Shown piece by piece: positions 35,880-47,027 of a stretch of 64,000 bases of DNA. Every line of letters begins with the position of its first letter. Position 1 is the stretch's first letter. Where the stretch lies: contig JAQMRL010000012.1 of the NCBI GenBank assembly GCA_035578175.1, forward strand, positions 17,525,715 through 17,589,714, given 5' to 3'. The notes below the pieces were generated by a model that worked only from the letters and a program-made list of their open reading frames with translations, did not search any database and was not told the DNA's origin. This stretch comes from Catonia carolina (taxonomy: Eukaryota > Arthropoda > Insecta > Hemiptera > Achilidae). The translations under genes were made by a program, and so were the position numbers.

Positions 35880-36276
35880 CATTTTTTTTTTGACAACTAC
35901 CCAATTTGATCGCTGCTTTTGCTGTATTTTTTGATGTGAATAAGGCATGAGTTTGAACAGGGACCCCCAGTAGAGTTTGTTCATGGATGGCTGTCAGCTG
36001 GTCACCATACAAAGTCGCCCAACCGGTGTTACTTAACAAATAATAACGACTTACTAACAGCTGACTGACTGGGCTGGCCCGAAGGATGTTTTGTTTTTGA
36101 AATATTTTGTTCACATGCACACACACACAGACGCACATACACAGACCAATCGCTAAAAATGTATTTTTTGGGGTTCAGGGGGTCTGAAAACATGTTTATG
36201 CGGTAAACTCTATTTTGAAAAATCGACATGAAAACAATACTTTCCTTCATATATATTCATATAGGCAAGAGAAAGA
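35880..36276. repeat. Decayed repeat (copy of 8391-8670) plus HINE-like fragment
   Basis: Positions 35900-36090 match 8500-8670. Positions 36090-36276 are the far end of the 950-bp repeat in reverse: an (AC)n run, CAGACCAATCGCTAAAAATG, GGGGTTCAGGGGGTCTG, and ending ATATTCATATAGGCAAGAGA. Confidence 0.6.
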
Positions 36277-36374
36277 TAAAAATACGTAGTTGTAAAATAA
36301 TAATTTTAAATTATAGCTGTGCACTACGTGACAATTCAAAAATGTTTGGGTTAAATCTTAATCCACTGTTAATT

Positions 36375-37880
36375 TAACCCGCCGGTTCGCTGGAAAAACT
36401 CAAAAAACAAAAATTTGGCTTTTTCGGGGTGACAGTTTTTAGGTTTTTCTTTGTAACACCACGAAGACTGGTTTCATTGACAAATTTTTATTAGGACCAC
36501 ATTACACTAACTCCCGGAATCACGGGTGACTTTTCAAATTTTAGATCGGGGTCCTAGGGGGTTTGGTACCCTTATTTAAAAATTATGAAATTTTTAGAAT
36601 AGAAAAAATTTGATAACGACATGTCGTTTGGCGTTAAAAACTACATAAAAATGTGATAAACCGAAAATTTTAAAGTTGCACCCTCTTTTTTGCAGTAGGG
36701 TTTGTATTTTTTTATCTCATAAACGGTGCATCGTAAAAATAAATTGTATAGAATATTTTTTGTACCCCTTGCAAAGTACTTTAAAACCATATAGCTATCG
36801 TACCCTTCACTTGCCGGTTTGGTGAGAAAACTCAAAAAACAAAATTTCGGCTTTTTGGGGTTTGCCGTTTTCATATTGTTTTTTCTTTACACCTTCAAAA
36901 TGGGTTATTTCGTAAAATGTATATTTATAAACAGTTACACGCACCTGTAGGATCACGGGTAATGTTTCAAATTTTAAATCGGTGTCCTACGGGGGTCACT
37001 ACCCTTATCCAAAAGATATGAAATAATTCAAATTTTAGAATACAAAAAGTCTTTTAACGGCATGTTTTTTGGCGTTAAAGTTACATAAAAATTTGGTAAC
37101 CCGAAAATGTTCAGGTCGCACCCTCTTCCCTGGGGTTGGGGTTGTATTTCTTTATCTCTTAAACGGTGAATAAAGGGACAAAATGCATCAACCTGTTTTG
37201 TGCCCTACTAAAAGTAATTCAAGATTATATCACCAAAGTTGCCCTTAACACACTGGTTCGCTGAGTAAACCAGAAAAACCAAATTTCGGTTTTTTGGGGC
37301 TTGCCGTTTTCAGGTTTTCCTATCTTTACACCTTCAAAACTGTGTTTTAAGGCAAATTTTTATTAGCAAAACGTACAGGTACTTATAGCATCACGGGTAA
37401 TTTTTTAAATTTCAGATCGGGGTCTTGGGGAGGGGGGTTACTACCCCTATACAAAAATTATGAAATTTCTAAATTTTTAGAATACAAAATATATGTTAAC
37501 GGGTTGTTTTTTACGTTCAAATTAAATAAAAATTTTGTAACGCGAAAACTTTGAGGTTCAACCCCCTTACGTCTGGTAGGGGGTAGTAATTTTTACCTCC
37601 TGAACGGTGCTTCGTAGAGAAAAAGTGTATAGAATCTTTTTTGTGCCTCTCCCAAAGTACTTCAAGCCCATGTAGCTAAAGTTTCTCTTAACCTACCTCT
37701 TCGCTGAGAAAACTCAAAACACTAGCATTCCGGCTTTTAGGGCTTGCCGTTTTCACGTTTTTCTTTTTTTACACCTTCCCAACGGTTTTTTCACAAACGC
37801 TTATTAACAAAATGTTACACATACCCCTAGAGTCACGAAGAATTTAGGTCGGGGTCCTACGGTGATTCATATCTTGAAAT
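36375..37880 (+). repeat. Tandem satellite-like repeat, about 440 bp x 3.4
   Basis: Unit starts with the block CGCTGG/AAAAACTCAAAAAAC at about 36380, 36813, 37252 and 37695, giving periods of 433, 439 and 443 bp. Each unit then has a CGGCTTTTT-GGGG block, TTTACACC, ATCACGGGTAA, GGGGTCCTA and AATTATGAAA. Units are diverged (visible mismatches throughout). The fourth is truncated near 37880. No long open frame is shared between units. It lies in the intron before the zinc-finger exon. Confidence 0.75.
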
Positions 37881-37990
37881 TTCTAAATATTGTGATCCAC
37901 CCAGCCCCACTGGCGGCCGAACTTCATCTTGTGGCAAATGATTCTGATCCACTTATGAATTCTGATCCACCTACTTCTCTGAGGTCGAGA

Positions 37991-38021
37991 CACTCCAGCG
38001 GCGCGAAGCGCCGCTGGAGTG
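37991..38021. other. GC-rich perfect hairpin
   Basis: The 14-bp arm CACTCCAGCGGCGC (37991-38004) is followed by a GAA loop and its exact complement (38008-38021). It is followed by GCGAGTTTTATATAAAG. It stands out as GC-rich within AT-rich DNA. Function unknown. The following 38045-38690 contains no recognised feature. Confidence 0.7.
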
Positions 38022-38689
38022 GCGAGTTTTATATAAAGTCATAATATTCTACATTAATTTAATAATTTTTAACTAATAAATAAATTCTCTGCATGCTAAA
38101 ATATTAATTTTTTTACAGACAGGATATTGATGTGTGAAGAAGTGAAAACAGCAATGACCGGTGATTAGAAAATAGGGCATAACTTTTTTTTATATTAACA
38201 AATTTTTAAAAATTTGAAATAGTTTTGTAGAAAAAAGAATTCTAGATTGCCCTTATATACTGTTTTATAGAAAATTATAAACTTCTAAGTTACAATTAAA
38301 AAACCTTAAAAACAAATTTCACTTGCAAGAAAAAAAATTGTTTAAAAATTTGTAGAAAAAAAAATATTTCAAAGACAATAAAATTAATTTTGTCTAAATG
38401 GTTACTAAATTCTTAAAAAATGAAAAAAAAATTAAGAGAATTGTTTAAACGAAAAAAAAGTTATTGTCTTTTTACAATAGTGTAATTTTATGCAAAATTA
38501 AATCCAACTGTAAGGCCACAGAGAGTAGAAAACAATTCGTAGGTCAGTGGGTTAATCCTGTATAGTTTCCATGTTTAAAATGCAATTTAATAATTGTGCA
38601 TTAAACAGTTAGCATTTTAATTAACAAAAAAAAACATCAGATAAAAATAATTGTATAACAGAATAATTTGATGTAGTACATTTTTGAAC

Positions 38690-39360
38690 ATCTTCTTCTT
38701 CTTCTGACATCCATGGCATAGGCATGTCTGCCTGTTCCGGTCTATAAGATTGCCTCCTTCTGTTAATTTTTAATTTTGTCGATTATTTTTTAATTTTTTA
38801 ATTTCTAGTTTTGTTCCCATCTTTTCCTAGGCCTTCCAATATCTCTTCTTCCTGTTGGTTTATATTTCAGAGCCTGAAAGGGGATGCTATCAGATGGCAT
38901 TCTTTCCAGATGTTCTCTCTATTTGATTCGATACTTCTCCATCATCCCGTTCAATGACTCCACCTTTAGTTCATTTCGAATATCTTCATTTCGCAAGAGA
39001 TCCAATCTTGTACAGCCTTTAACACTCCTTAGAAAGCGCATTTCTGCCGCCTGTATTCTGCTTGCTTCCTTTTTACCGAGAACCCATGCTTTACTTCCAT
39101 ACAACAATATTGGGATGGCCATGGTCTGGTAGAATTTCAGTTTCGTTTCTCTCCTTGCTTTGTTCTTCAAGCTCCTATGGATTGTTCCGCAAAGATATTG
39201 GAATTTATTTATTTTATTCGAAACATCTATGTCTTTCTCATAGGTGAGTGTACAGCCCAAGTATGTAAAAGCAGAAACTTGCTCCAAAACTGAATCTCTA
39301 ACCACTATCTTCGTTCGAACCGGCCATTTTACATTTTTGATTCTACATTTCTACATGTTT
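38690..39360 (-). pseudogene. Non-LTR (RTE-like) retrotransposon 3' part
   Basis: On the minus strand an open frame (39305-38919) encodes VSAFTYLGCTLTYEKDIDVS, YQTMAIPILLYGSKAWVLGK and MRFLRSVKGCTRLDLLRNED. This is the conserved C-terminal part of many insect endonuclease-reverse-transcriptase proteins. A shifted frame continues to ALKYKPTGRRDIGRPRKRWE, and the element ends in an (A/G)-rich GAAGAAGAAGATG tail near 38690. This is a 5'-truncated insertion. The exact clade (RTE or a related one) is inferred from the tail type and motif, not proved. Confidence 0.7.
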
Positions 39361-39907
39361 GAACATACATTTGAATAAATTTAATTGATACTAAAATTAA
39401 TTATATTTTAAATAGGAATAATAAAAATTGCAATATAAAATTGGAGTTTTACAAAAAAAGCTGTTTTTGTATGATATTTAACTTAGTTAAGGTCACGTCA
39501 ACTATACGTGATTTGCACTATAACTGCGTAACAACTACTTAACAAAATATTAATTAAAAACACAAAATTATCAACAATTTACATAAAAATATCAGATTCT
39601 GGGTAAACATTAAGAATAATTGAACATTCTATAATAATAAAAAACATTATAAAAGGGCAATATAACTAACAAAACTAAATATTATGAAAATACTATTAAC
39701 AGGCTTAAGTTCACTGTTCAACAAAGAGCATGGTAGTAGCGAGTGAGTCTTATTATTTCCCCCAACCAAATCAGTTATAAATAAATAAATAAATAATTAC
39801 TTCTTAAAATAATGTACATTATTCCCGAAGGAAACTAATCTACATCGAAAAATAAGAAAAATGTTTAATATAAACGTTGGTCCTGATATGCTTTGTTAGT
39901 ATTTTTA
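39361..39907. other. No gene recognised
   Basis: AT-rich intronic sequence. An (ATAA)n run lies at 39778-39796. A HINE-like fragment follows at 39908-40035 (TATGAATATATAGGAAGGAA). Confidence 0.4.
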
Positions 39908-40457
39908 CTTTCTTTATATGAATATATAGGAAGGAAAGTATTGTTATCATGTCGATTTTTTGAAATAGTTTTCACTGGATATACACGTTTTCAGACCCCC
40001 GTGAACCCAAAAAAAATGTTTGTAGCGATAGGGTCTAGTGCAATTTCACTCGGATTTCGGCTCAACCCCCATGAAATAAGTTCACAATGAAATTTTTAGG
40101 GTGTTAATGAAGAGTCAAAAAATGATAGTTTCTTATGGTTTGTGGAACAGATTCCAGAACCATATCCCAAGTAGTTTTTGAGAAATCTGGCGGTAAAACT
40201 GAAATAAATAAGGGGAAAAAACCTCTGTTTCTTATAACTTTGTTAAATATAGGGAATAAATACATACTGGTTTTAAATGAAATTTGTAAATAAGGTTTAA
40301 ATAGTCAACTACAAAACAATAAGTTGCAAAAAACAAAACTTAATTCACGTAGAAACAGAAGTACTTTCGGTGATAAATTTACATAAAAAAAATTTGTTCA
40401 TAAATACATAAATTCATAAAATTGTTAGCGTGTTACGGTATATAAATATACCGTATT

Positions 40458-41660
40458 TCACCTGTTATTTTCTAAAATAACAGCTGGTATAGAATGGTTG
40501 TGTTTATAATCTTCCCCAGTTACAAGAGAGCGATTATACCCACACCACGATAATTTCCCACTTGGACATAGCTGATGAGTGGGGTTTTGATCAGTGGATT
40601 TTTTGTGATAAAATATCATGGCCCATATTGCTTTTCTCATTTCATCTACATCTTCGCAATTATCTCTTATTGCCTTAACATAATAATTTTGGAGATTATC
40701 AATTTCCAAATCAGTCAGTCTTTCTTTCCCTCGCAAATTTTTACCATCTGAAAGTTTTTCACCTCTACTTTTTCTGCAAACTTCTCGCAGTCAAGCCCCC
40801 ATCCTCTTCTGCACATGGCAAATGCATTCTACCTTTTCAATTAAAACATCAGGACCATATGGCTGTTTGACAAACAGAATCATAGCCTTTAGAATCCCCA
40901 TCCCCTAAATGTCAGAAACCTAACACCGCATTTCATAGTGGAATTACAGAAAATGCGTTCTGCTCCCTTCACCTCGATTTAGCTCACAATCTAGCTCACG
41001 TTTATCTCTCTTATTTTCATCACCCTTTGATAAGACACAACCATGACAATATTTAGACATGCAGTACACATCAATTATTTTCCCTGTTTCAACAGACGGT
41101 GCAGCAACGACATAATGCAGTGAAGTATAACCTCTCTTTCGCCAAGTTCGATCTAAGGCAATAGCAAGATCTGTTGAGCCAGTTTTACTGATAACTTCCT
41201 GAGTGGCTTCTACCATGCAACTTTTTCAATATTAGACCGAATCAATTTATTATACGTCTGAAACCATGTAGGGGGTCCAGGTATATCGAGAACAGTACAT
41301 AATGTATTTGCATCATTTCTTCCTTTTCCGATAGAACGAAGGGCATATACAAATTTTTAATTTATGTCGTAACCACTGTCTAACTTTTCACTACTCATGA
41401 ATGATTTTTGTTTATTACATTCGTTACATGAAAGTTGCTAGTTAGATGCACATCCTTTTCTTTTATCAAAATTTTCTGTAAGAGTTACAGTTCCTGTACC
41501 ATAGGATTTCCAAATGACAAAGTCGGATGAAATCAGACAGAAAAAACATTTTCAGCAGAAAAAACATTTTCAGTTTGCTCTTCGTTTTGGTTAGGTCGAA
41601 CCGTATGTTGATTATTAGAGAATTTACGTCTTTTTAAGTAATTTATTAGATCCGGCATAT
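40458..41660 (-). pseudogene. Mutator-domain (MULE-like) transposase fossil
   Basis: Read on the minus strand from ATG at 41660: MPDLINYLKRRKF, then FVYALRSIGKGRNDANTL and VLDIPGPPTWFQTYNK. After a frameshift come TDLAIALDRTWRKRGYTSLH and VVAAPSVETGKIIDV. Downstream are ECICHVQKRMGA and KERLTDLEIDNLQNYYVKAI with a C-terminal HQLCPSGKLSWCGYNR. The order DxTWxKRGHTS, then TGKxIDV, then an LQNYY segment is characteristic of the eukaryotic Mutator-like transposase domain family. Several stops and at least one frameshift make it non-functional. Terminal repeats were not found. Confidence 0.65.
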
Positions 41661-41918
41661 TTACTGTTTCGCAGAAACAGTAAATATCATAACGCAGAAA
41701 CCGTTTCTTACTTCCTCAACATACTTGCCACATGTAGCCCCTCTAAAAGCACGCTGCCAAAAATTTGTGTCTCTTAATTTATCTTTTATTTTTTGCCATT
41801 CTCTCACAAACTTTTCACTAACAGAAAACTGCCATTCCACTGCTCTGTTACTGTGTTTTTCAGCAAATGCAATAACTATTAGTTTAAAACCAGCGGTATA
41901 ACTGTCGTATTTCACCAT
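41661..41918 (-). pseudogene. Pogo-like transposase N-terminal HTH fragment
   Basis: The frame encodes KYDSYTAGFKLIVIAFAEKH followed by VSEKFVREWQKIKDKL and RAFRG. This matches the Psq/CENP-B-type helix-turn-helix of pogo-like transposases (YxxxFKLxVIxYAE...VSExxVRxWRK). Only this domain is present. It abuts the Mutator-like fossil head to tail on the same strand, so either the elements are nested or one lies inside the other's edge. Confidence 0.6.
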
Positions 41919-42435
41919 TTAGAACCTAAAGATACATACTATTATGGTGTACTACTAAACACACTGAAATGGGTTGTTTACATAACAGCAGGCTTTTACT
42001 GAGAAACTGATAAGTGTTCGTTAAAACTGTCTGACTCAAACACAGCATTACCAGTCTCTTTCCGTTAAACAATTCTGATTTTTTGTAAATGACTAACAAC
42101 AAAAAATTTTAATACCATTTTTTGCCGTCAGAATTAGGGTTGCGACCATTATAAATTGCAAAAAATTAATTTTATTAACATCAAAATATCTGAGACTTGG
42201 CTGGAAAAATGCAATAACTTTTTACAGGAAGAATAATACATATAAATCAGATTTTGATCGGTGGAGCTTCGAAAAAGGTTCATCATGTTTTGCATTTATT
42301 TGAAATGATCTTCCTGTTAATGTGCACAATTTACATACTGCATGTACTTTTGCATGTTACGCGTAGATATTAAGTTAGTATTTTCATTTTGAAGTTATGT
42401 AATTGTTAAAACAGAAAAATTGATGTGTTTTTCAG

Positions 42436-43188
42436 TATGTACGGGAGAATATGGAGATGTTTACTGCTGTACATGTGCCGCCGAAAGACATTAACCGTAT
42501 CAAATCAACTTATCAAACTTCCAGCGATAATAACAATTGTAATGATATTCCAGACAGTAAAATAGGATTAAAAGAAATGATGTCCGGTAATAATAAAGAA
42601 AGTATTAAAAATAAAAATTTTAAAAACGATTCACGTACGAGTTCAACTGCTAAGAAAAATATGAAAAGTGATAAAGTGAAAAACAATTTTACTTGTCAAT
42701 TGTGCAACAAAGTGTTCTCTTCAACTGATAATTTACAAATCCATCTAAGGTCTCATACCGATGAACGACCATTTAAATGTGCCATTTGTCACGCAGATTT
42801 CTCATTATTAAAACGTGTACAACTGCACATGCTGTTACACATCAATGACAAACGATTTAAATGTCAATTTTGTGATAAAAAATTCTCACAAGCTATTCAT
42901 CTGAAAAAACATATGTCTATTCATGCCGGAAGGAAACCGTTTATGTGTCAAATATGTGATAAGAGTTTCGCGAAAGAAATCAATCTAAAATCGCATATGC
43001 GTTTGCATACCGGCGAAAAACCGTTCAAGTGTAGTCAGTGTAGTAAACGATTCTCGTTATTTATCACGTTGAAACGACATCAGATCATTCATACTGGTAA
43101 AAAACCGTTTAAATGTTTAGTTTGCCAAAAAGAATTTTCACTTGAGGTAAATTTGAAGTCGCATATGAAAGTTCATCCGGTTGTATAA
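42436..43188 (+). CDS. C2H2 zinc-finger protein, final exon with six fingers
   Basis: The acceptor is GTTTTTCAG|TAT (42435). Read in phase 0, the exon starts Tyr-Val-Arg-Glu-Asn and continues into Met at 42451, giving 250 residues to TAA at 43186-43188. The first 80 residues are Lys/Ser/Asn-rich. Six tandem C2H2 fingers then follow, with linkers HTDERP, HINDKR, HAGRKP, HTGEKP and HTGKKP. Each finger has C-x2-C-x12-H-x3-H. Such arrays bind DNA, so the product is probably a nuclear transcription regulator. No specific orthologue is recognised. The phase matches exon 1 and every cassette exon, supporting one gene; a start at the internal Met 42451 cannot be excluded. Confidence 0.85.
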   Translation, partial: YVRENMEMFTAVHVPPKDINRIKSTYQTSSDNNNCNDIPDSKIGLKEMMSGNNKESIKNKNFKNDSRTSSTAKKNMKSDKVKNNFTCQLCNKVFSSTDNLQIHLRSHTDERPFKCAICHADFSLLKRVQLHMLLHINDKRFKCQFCDKKFSQAIHLKKHMSIHAGRKPFMCQICDKSFAKEINLKSHMRLHTGEKPFKCSQCSKRFSLFITLKRHQIIHTGKKPFKCLVCQKEFSLEVNLKSHMKVHPVV

Positions 43189-43286
43189 TATCGTGTTAAT
43201 GAACTGGCGAGAAACCGCCGAATTTTTTCCTTATAGAAAGGAAACTATACTTAAATCAATCCAGTACAAGCGATTAAGTAAATTAG

Positions 43287-43292
43287 AATAAA
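43287..43292 (+). promoter_or_regulatory. Poly(A) signal of the zinc-finger gene
   Basis: AATAAA lies 99 bp after the stop codon, followed by T/G-rich sequence. It is the first canonical signal downstream. Confidence 0.5.
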
Positions 43293-43404
43293 TAATATCT
43301 GTGTAGGTATTAATCGCTCAACTGGATGATATGGCTTTAACAACGGATAATATAAACATGACAACTTGCCAATTGGAAGCAAAGTTGAAGTCATGCTGAT
43401 TAGG

Positions 43405-43625
43405 TTAATTTGTTGATTAAGTTGATGTGTTCATTTTTTGATTAAGTTGATGTGTTCATTTTTTGATTAAGTTTATTTGTTCAGTTTTTGTTGAAGTTTA
43501 TTTGTTCATTTTTTGTTAAAGTTTATTTGTTCATTTTTTGTTAAAGTTTATTTGTTCATTTTTTGATTAAATTGATGTGTTCATTTTGATTAAATTGATT
43601 TGTTCATTTTTTGATGAAATTTATT
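43405..43625 (+). repeat. Minisatellite, about 26 bp x 8
   Basis: Repeats of TTGATTAAGTTGATGTGTTC plus ATTTTT, with variants TTTATTTGTTC and GTTAAAG. Unit length is 24-26 bp. It sits just beyond the zinc-finger gene's poly(A) signal. Confidence 0.8.
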
Positions 43626-43695
43626 AATTCACTAAGTTTGCATGAAAGTGTTAGTTGCACTAGCGTGCTATTTAGAAGTTTTTCATTGTCTATGC

Positions 43696-44457
43696 CAGTG
43701 GTTCTTAACCTGTGGGGGGGAGGCGTAGAAGAATTTCAAGGGAGACGTGAGTGCATTAAAAGAAAGTAAAACTGCAATTCACTCAGTTTTGTATTTGCAT
43801 GTATATTTTCACAGGATCACATTCAGAAACAAGCAATTGACCTAAAATGTGATTCTCAAGCAAACGCGGATTTTGCAAACTCGAATGTTGAAGATTTTTG
43901 GTTAAGTTATTTTTGTGTTTACCCACAAGTTGCTTTAGAAGCTGCAAGGTTGTTGGTACAGTTTTCATCAATATATCTCTGTGAATCTGGATTTTCTACG
44001 CTAGCATACATAAGTCAAAATGTCAAGCAAGGCTGGATGTCCAAAGTGACTTGAGGTATGTTTTGTCACAGTTACAACCAAATATTCAAAAACTTGTCAA
44101 GGACGAAGTGTCAGCATTCTTATTAATGTTGACTGGTATGACATGCATAAATACCTCGGATAGATTACCTAAAATAAATTTGTTTTAATTACATAATTAT
44201 TTTATTTAAAGGATTAATCAAATTCTACAGCTACCTATACGAATAGTGATAATAAGCTACACAAAATAGTGATATGTTGTGTATAAAATTATCTGAAGTT
44301 TACTGTAATAACCTGCTGCACCCAAATTAACCAGCATCTGTTTCATATTCTGATTGTAGGCTACTACTTTTTTGACCATTTATAGTGGTGATGGGGGGGG
44401 GGTGACCTCACATTAGTTTTCAACAGGGCACAGTGCCTGAAAGGTTGAGAACCACTG
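43696..44457 (+). mobile_element. hAT element, internally deleted (762 bp)
   Basis: The ends CAGTGGTTCTTAACCTGTGG and the complement of AGGTTGAGAACCACTG are typical hAT termini. The 8-bp duplication GTCTATGC is perfect (43688-43695 and 44458-44465). The interior keeps part of the transposase C-terminal dimerisation region on the plus strand (43890-44012): VEDFWLSYFCVYPQVALEAA followed by LLVQFSSIYLCESGFSTL. The rest of the transposase is absent. Confidence 0.88.
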
Positions 44458-45000
44458 GTCTATGCGATGCTGAACAGCACAAATATTCTGACTTAAGAAA
44501 AGCTAAAACCCAACAGATTCATGAGGACAATGCTCATGTATGTTCTTCCTCCTTTAATCAAAACTTCTTGGCAAAAGACAACGTCTCTGTGTTACATAAT
44601 ATTCGTGATTCCTGTGAGTGGAAAAATAATAGTTGCAGAATGTGATGGGTCAGCTTAAGACCATTTTGAGACTGATGGAGTAGTTCACCGTAAGTTTGTA
44701 GAGGAGTGCCAGGTAATCAAAAAACAGTACTATTTTGAAGTTCTTCATTGTCTATGCAATGCTGTGCGGCACAAAACAAATGTTGTGACTTGCGAGAAAA
44801 ACCAAAACCCAGCAGATATATGAGGACAATGCTCATGTGCGTTCTTCCCACCTTAATCAAAACTTCTTGGGGAAAGACAATATTTCTGTTACTTCCCAAT
44901 TCCATTGAAGGTGGCACAAGACTTGATTTGAGTCCAAAAATGACAATGTAAAACATTATGGCTGAACTAATTGATTTCAAAAGTGGCAGGAGCACGTGTC
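44458..45000. repeat. Two diverged copies of a 250-bp segment
   Basis: Positions 44463-44640 and 44753-44930 share the order GCTGTGCGGCACAAA-like, AAACCCAGCAGATA-like, TGAGGACAATGCTCATGT and TAATCAAAACTTCTTGG. The left copy begins before the hAT element (43672-43695, TTTTTCATTGTCTATGC), which split it. No protein is recognised. Positions 45001-45730 hold no visible feature. Confidence 0.65.
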
Positions 45001-45770
45001 TATGTTTGTGTTTCAAAGGAGGGTATAGTTTTTAAGACCACTTTTTAAAACATGCTGATGAATAAATAAGCTTTATCTAGATGAAGATCGGATGAATACT
45101 ATTGCTTAAATTTCTTCTTCGTACATCTTTGAAGTGATAATTTATGTAAAACAAAAAATACATTGTTACAGAATTTTTTAGATGTCCACACTCACAACAC
45201 AAGTAAAAGAATTTATTAGTATGGTAATAATCGCTACACTAAATTGTTTCAACAAAAATATATTTTTGCAGGTCATCAATAAATTGCAAAATTTAAGAAG
45301 TTGTGTTAATCTAAATTTGTTCAAAAGTAAAGCCAGAAATATACTTCATTGATAAAACATTTCATAGCATTTTATAAGAATTCCTTTCTAAATTCTTTTC
45401 CAATGACCTTTCTAATTCATTTCTAAAAAAAATATGCTCAGCATATTATGATGAGGGAAATTGTGTATTATTTGATAAAAATGATTGGACGACGTACTTA
45501 TTGAAAGTAAGCAAGTAGTGGTAAGTAATGAATTTAATATAGTGTTAATCAGTTTCATCCATTATCAGTTTCATCTTGGCATGTCCTTTACTCCGTTTCT
45601 GGAGCCTAATGGATGCAGTTATAAAATTACTTTTTAACAAACCTTGTATGTAGATGTTAGATAAAACAAAACTTTTTGTTTTTATTTAATTTTTGTATAA
45701 AGTCATACATAGTTATACCTAGTTAATTTAATACAGTTGAACTTTGATATAACTACAATTAAACTTTATA

Positions 45771-47025
45771 CGAGGTAAGGCCAGAAAGTATGTTCCGTTT
45801 GGTAATAAAAAAAAATTGTGTACAGATACAGAAAAAACATTTATTGCACAAAAATGTTCAACTCTTAAAACTACTTGTCCACAAAACTGCCAAATTTTTG
45901 CAGGCATTTGTCATAGCGTGGTACAAGTTTTTCTATGCCTTCTTCATAGAAGGTTGCCACCTGTGTCTTCAACCAGTTGGAAACTGTTTCTTTCAGCTCT
46001 TCGTCATTATTGAAGTGTCGACTGCCAAGGAAAGACTTGAGATGTATGAACAGATGAAAATCGCTAGGAGCGAGGTCAGGGCTATATGGAGGATGATCAA
46101 ACACGTCCCAGCCAAATCCCTGTAGGAGGTTTTTCGTTGCATTTGCAGTGTGTGGTCGAGCATTGTCGTGAAGAAAAACAACACCTTTTGACAGAAATCC
46201 TCGGCGCTTATTTTGTATTGCGCGGTGCAATTTCCCAAGTGTCTCGCAGTAAACATCTGCATTGATTGTTTGACCTCGCTGTAAGAAATCAATCAGTAAG
46301 ATGCCTTTGCTGTCCCAAAAGACTGTGCACATGATTTTTCGAGGTGTCAACAATTGTTTCGGCTTAACCTTGGCTGGGGATGAAGTGTGCCTCTATTCTA
46401 TTGATTGCCGCTTACTTTCAGGGGTGTCATAAGAAAACCACGTTTCATCTCCTGTGACAAAATCTTCGCCGCCTTCATCATAACGGGTCAAAAAATGAAG
46501 TGCACTGCCCATCCGTTTGGTTTTGTGTTGCTCAGTAAGAATTTTTGGTACCCAATGTGAGCAAAGTTTACGAAATTTCAGTTTTTTAGTAACAATTTCA
46601 TGAATTAGTGATTTTGAGATTTGTGGAAATTCAATAACGAGAGCTCTAATTGTAAACTTACGGTTTTCCCTGATCTTCTCATCAACCGCGTGAACCTTCT
46701 TCTGTACACAAAGATGGACGCCCACTTTGTTCTTCATCGTGCACTTCACTACGTCCTTCATTGAACGGTCAGACCCATCTTCTTACCATTGAATCACTTA
46801 TCGCATTTTTTCCGTAAACTTCACAAATTTGCCGATAAATTTCGATTGGTTTCACTTTTTTATTGTAAACAAGCACAACAAAGCGTAGGCGGCTGACAGC
46901 GATCTCAAAATGGCGCAGGTTTCTTCTTCTTGAAACAGAGCGTCTGCTCGGCATGCGCGGAACTGCGATCGCAGTGCTGCAGCGGATATAAATAGAAACG
47001 GAACTTACTTTCTGGACATACCTCG
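45771..47025 (-). mobile_element. Mariner element 1
   Basis: It is flanked by TA at 45769-45770 and 47026-47027. The inverted ends CGAGGTAAGGCCAGAAAGTA and the complement of TACTTTCTGGACATACCTCG differ at about three positions. Length is 1255 bp, usual for mariner. It carries one transposase gene on the minus strand, now broken. Confidence 0.9.
45871..46954 (-). pseudogene. Mariner transposase (DD34D), inactivated
   Basis: Start ATG is at 46954 (MPSRRSVSRRRNLRHFE). Catalytic residues are all present: VTGDETWF for the first Asp, HDNARPH for the second and SPDLAPSDFHLF for the third, with exactly 34 residues between the second and third. Three breaks are visible: a TGA about 46774 just after VRRWV, a frameshift near 46700 around the SGRPSLC segment, and a TAG at 46391-46393 where relatives have Trp in SKRQSxEWRH. 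The coding sequence otherwise runs to the natural end (FVDK, then stop). Inactivation is recent enough that the protein aligns throughout. Confidence 0.88.
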
Positions 47026-47027
47026 TA

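Noticed and set aside
36029..36250. Minus-strand frame with Cys/Val-rich run
   Set aside because: Created by the (AC)n run of a repeat fragment.
35203..42435. Search for a tenth cassette exon downstream of cassette 9
   Set aside because: No matching exon edges or motif seen; the region is satellite-like, non-LTR and transposase fossils.
43405..43625. Regular 26-bp spaced repeats considered as a CRISPR array
   Set aside because: Repeats are contiguous with no unique spacers and lie in eukaryotic DNA.
45790..46125. 111-codon plus-strand frame
   Set aside because: Antisense of the mariner transposase C-terminus.
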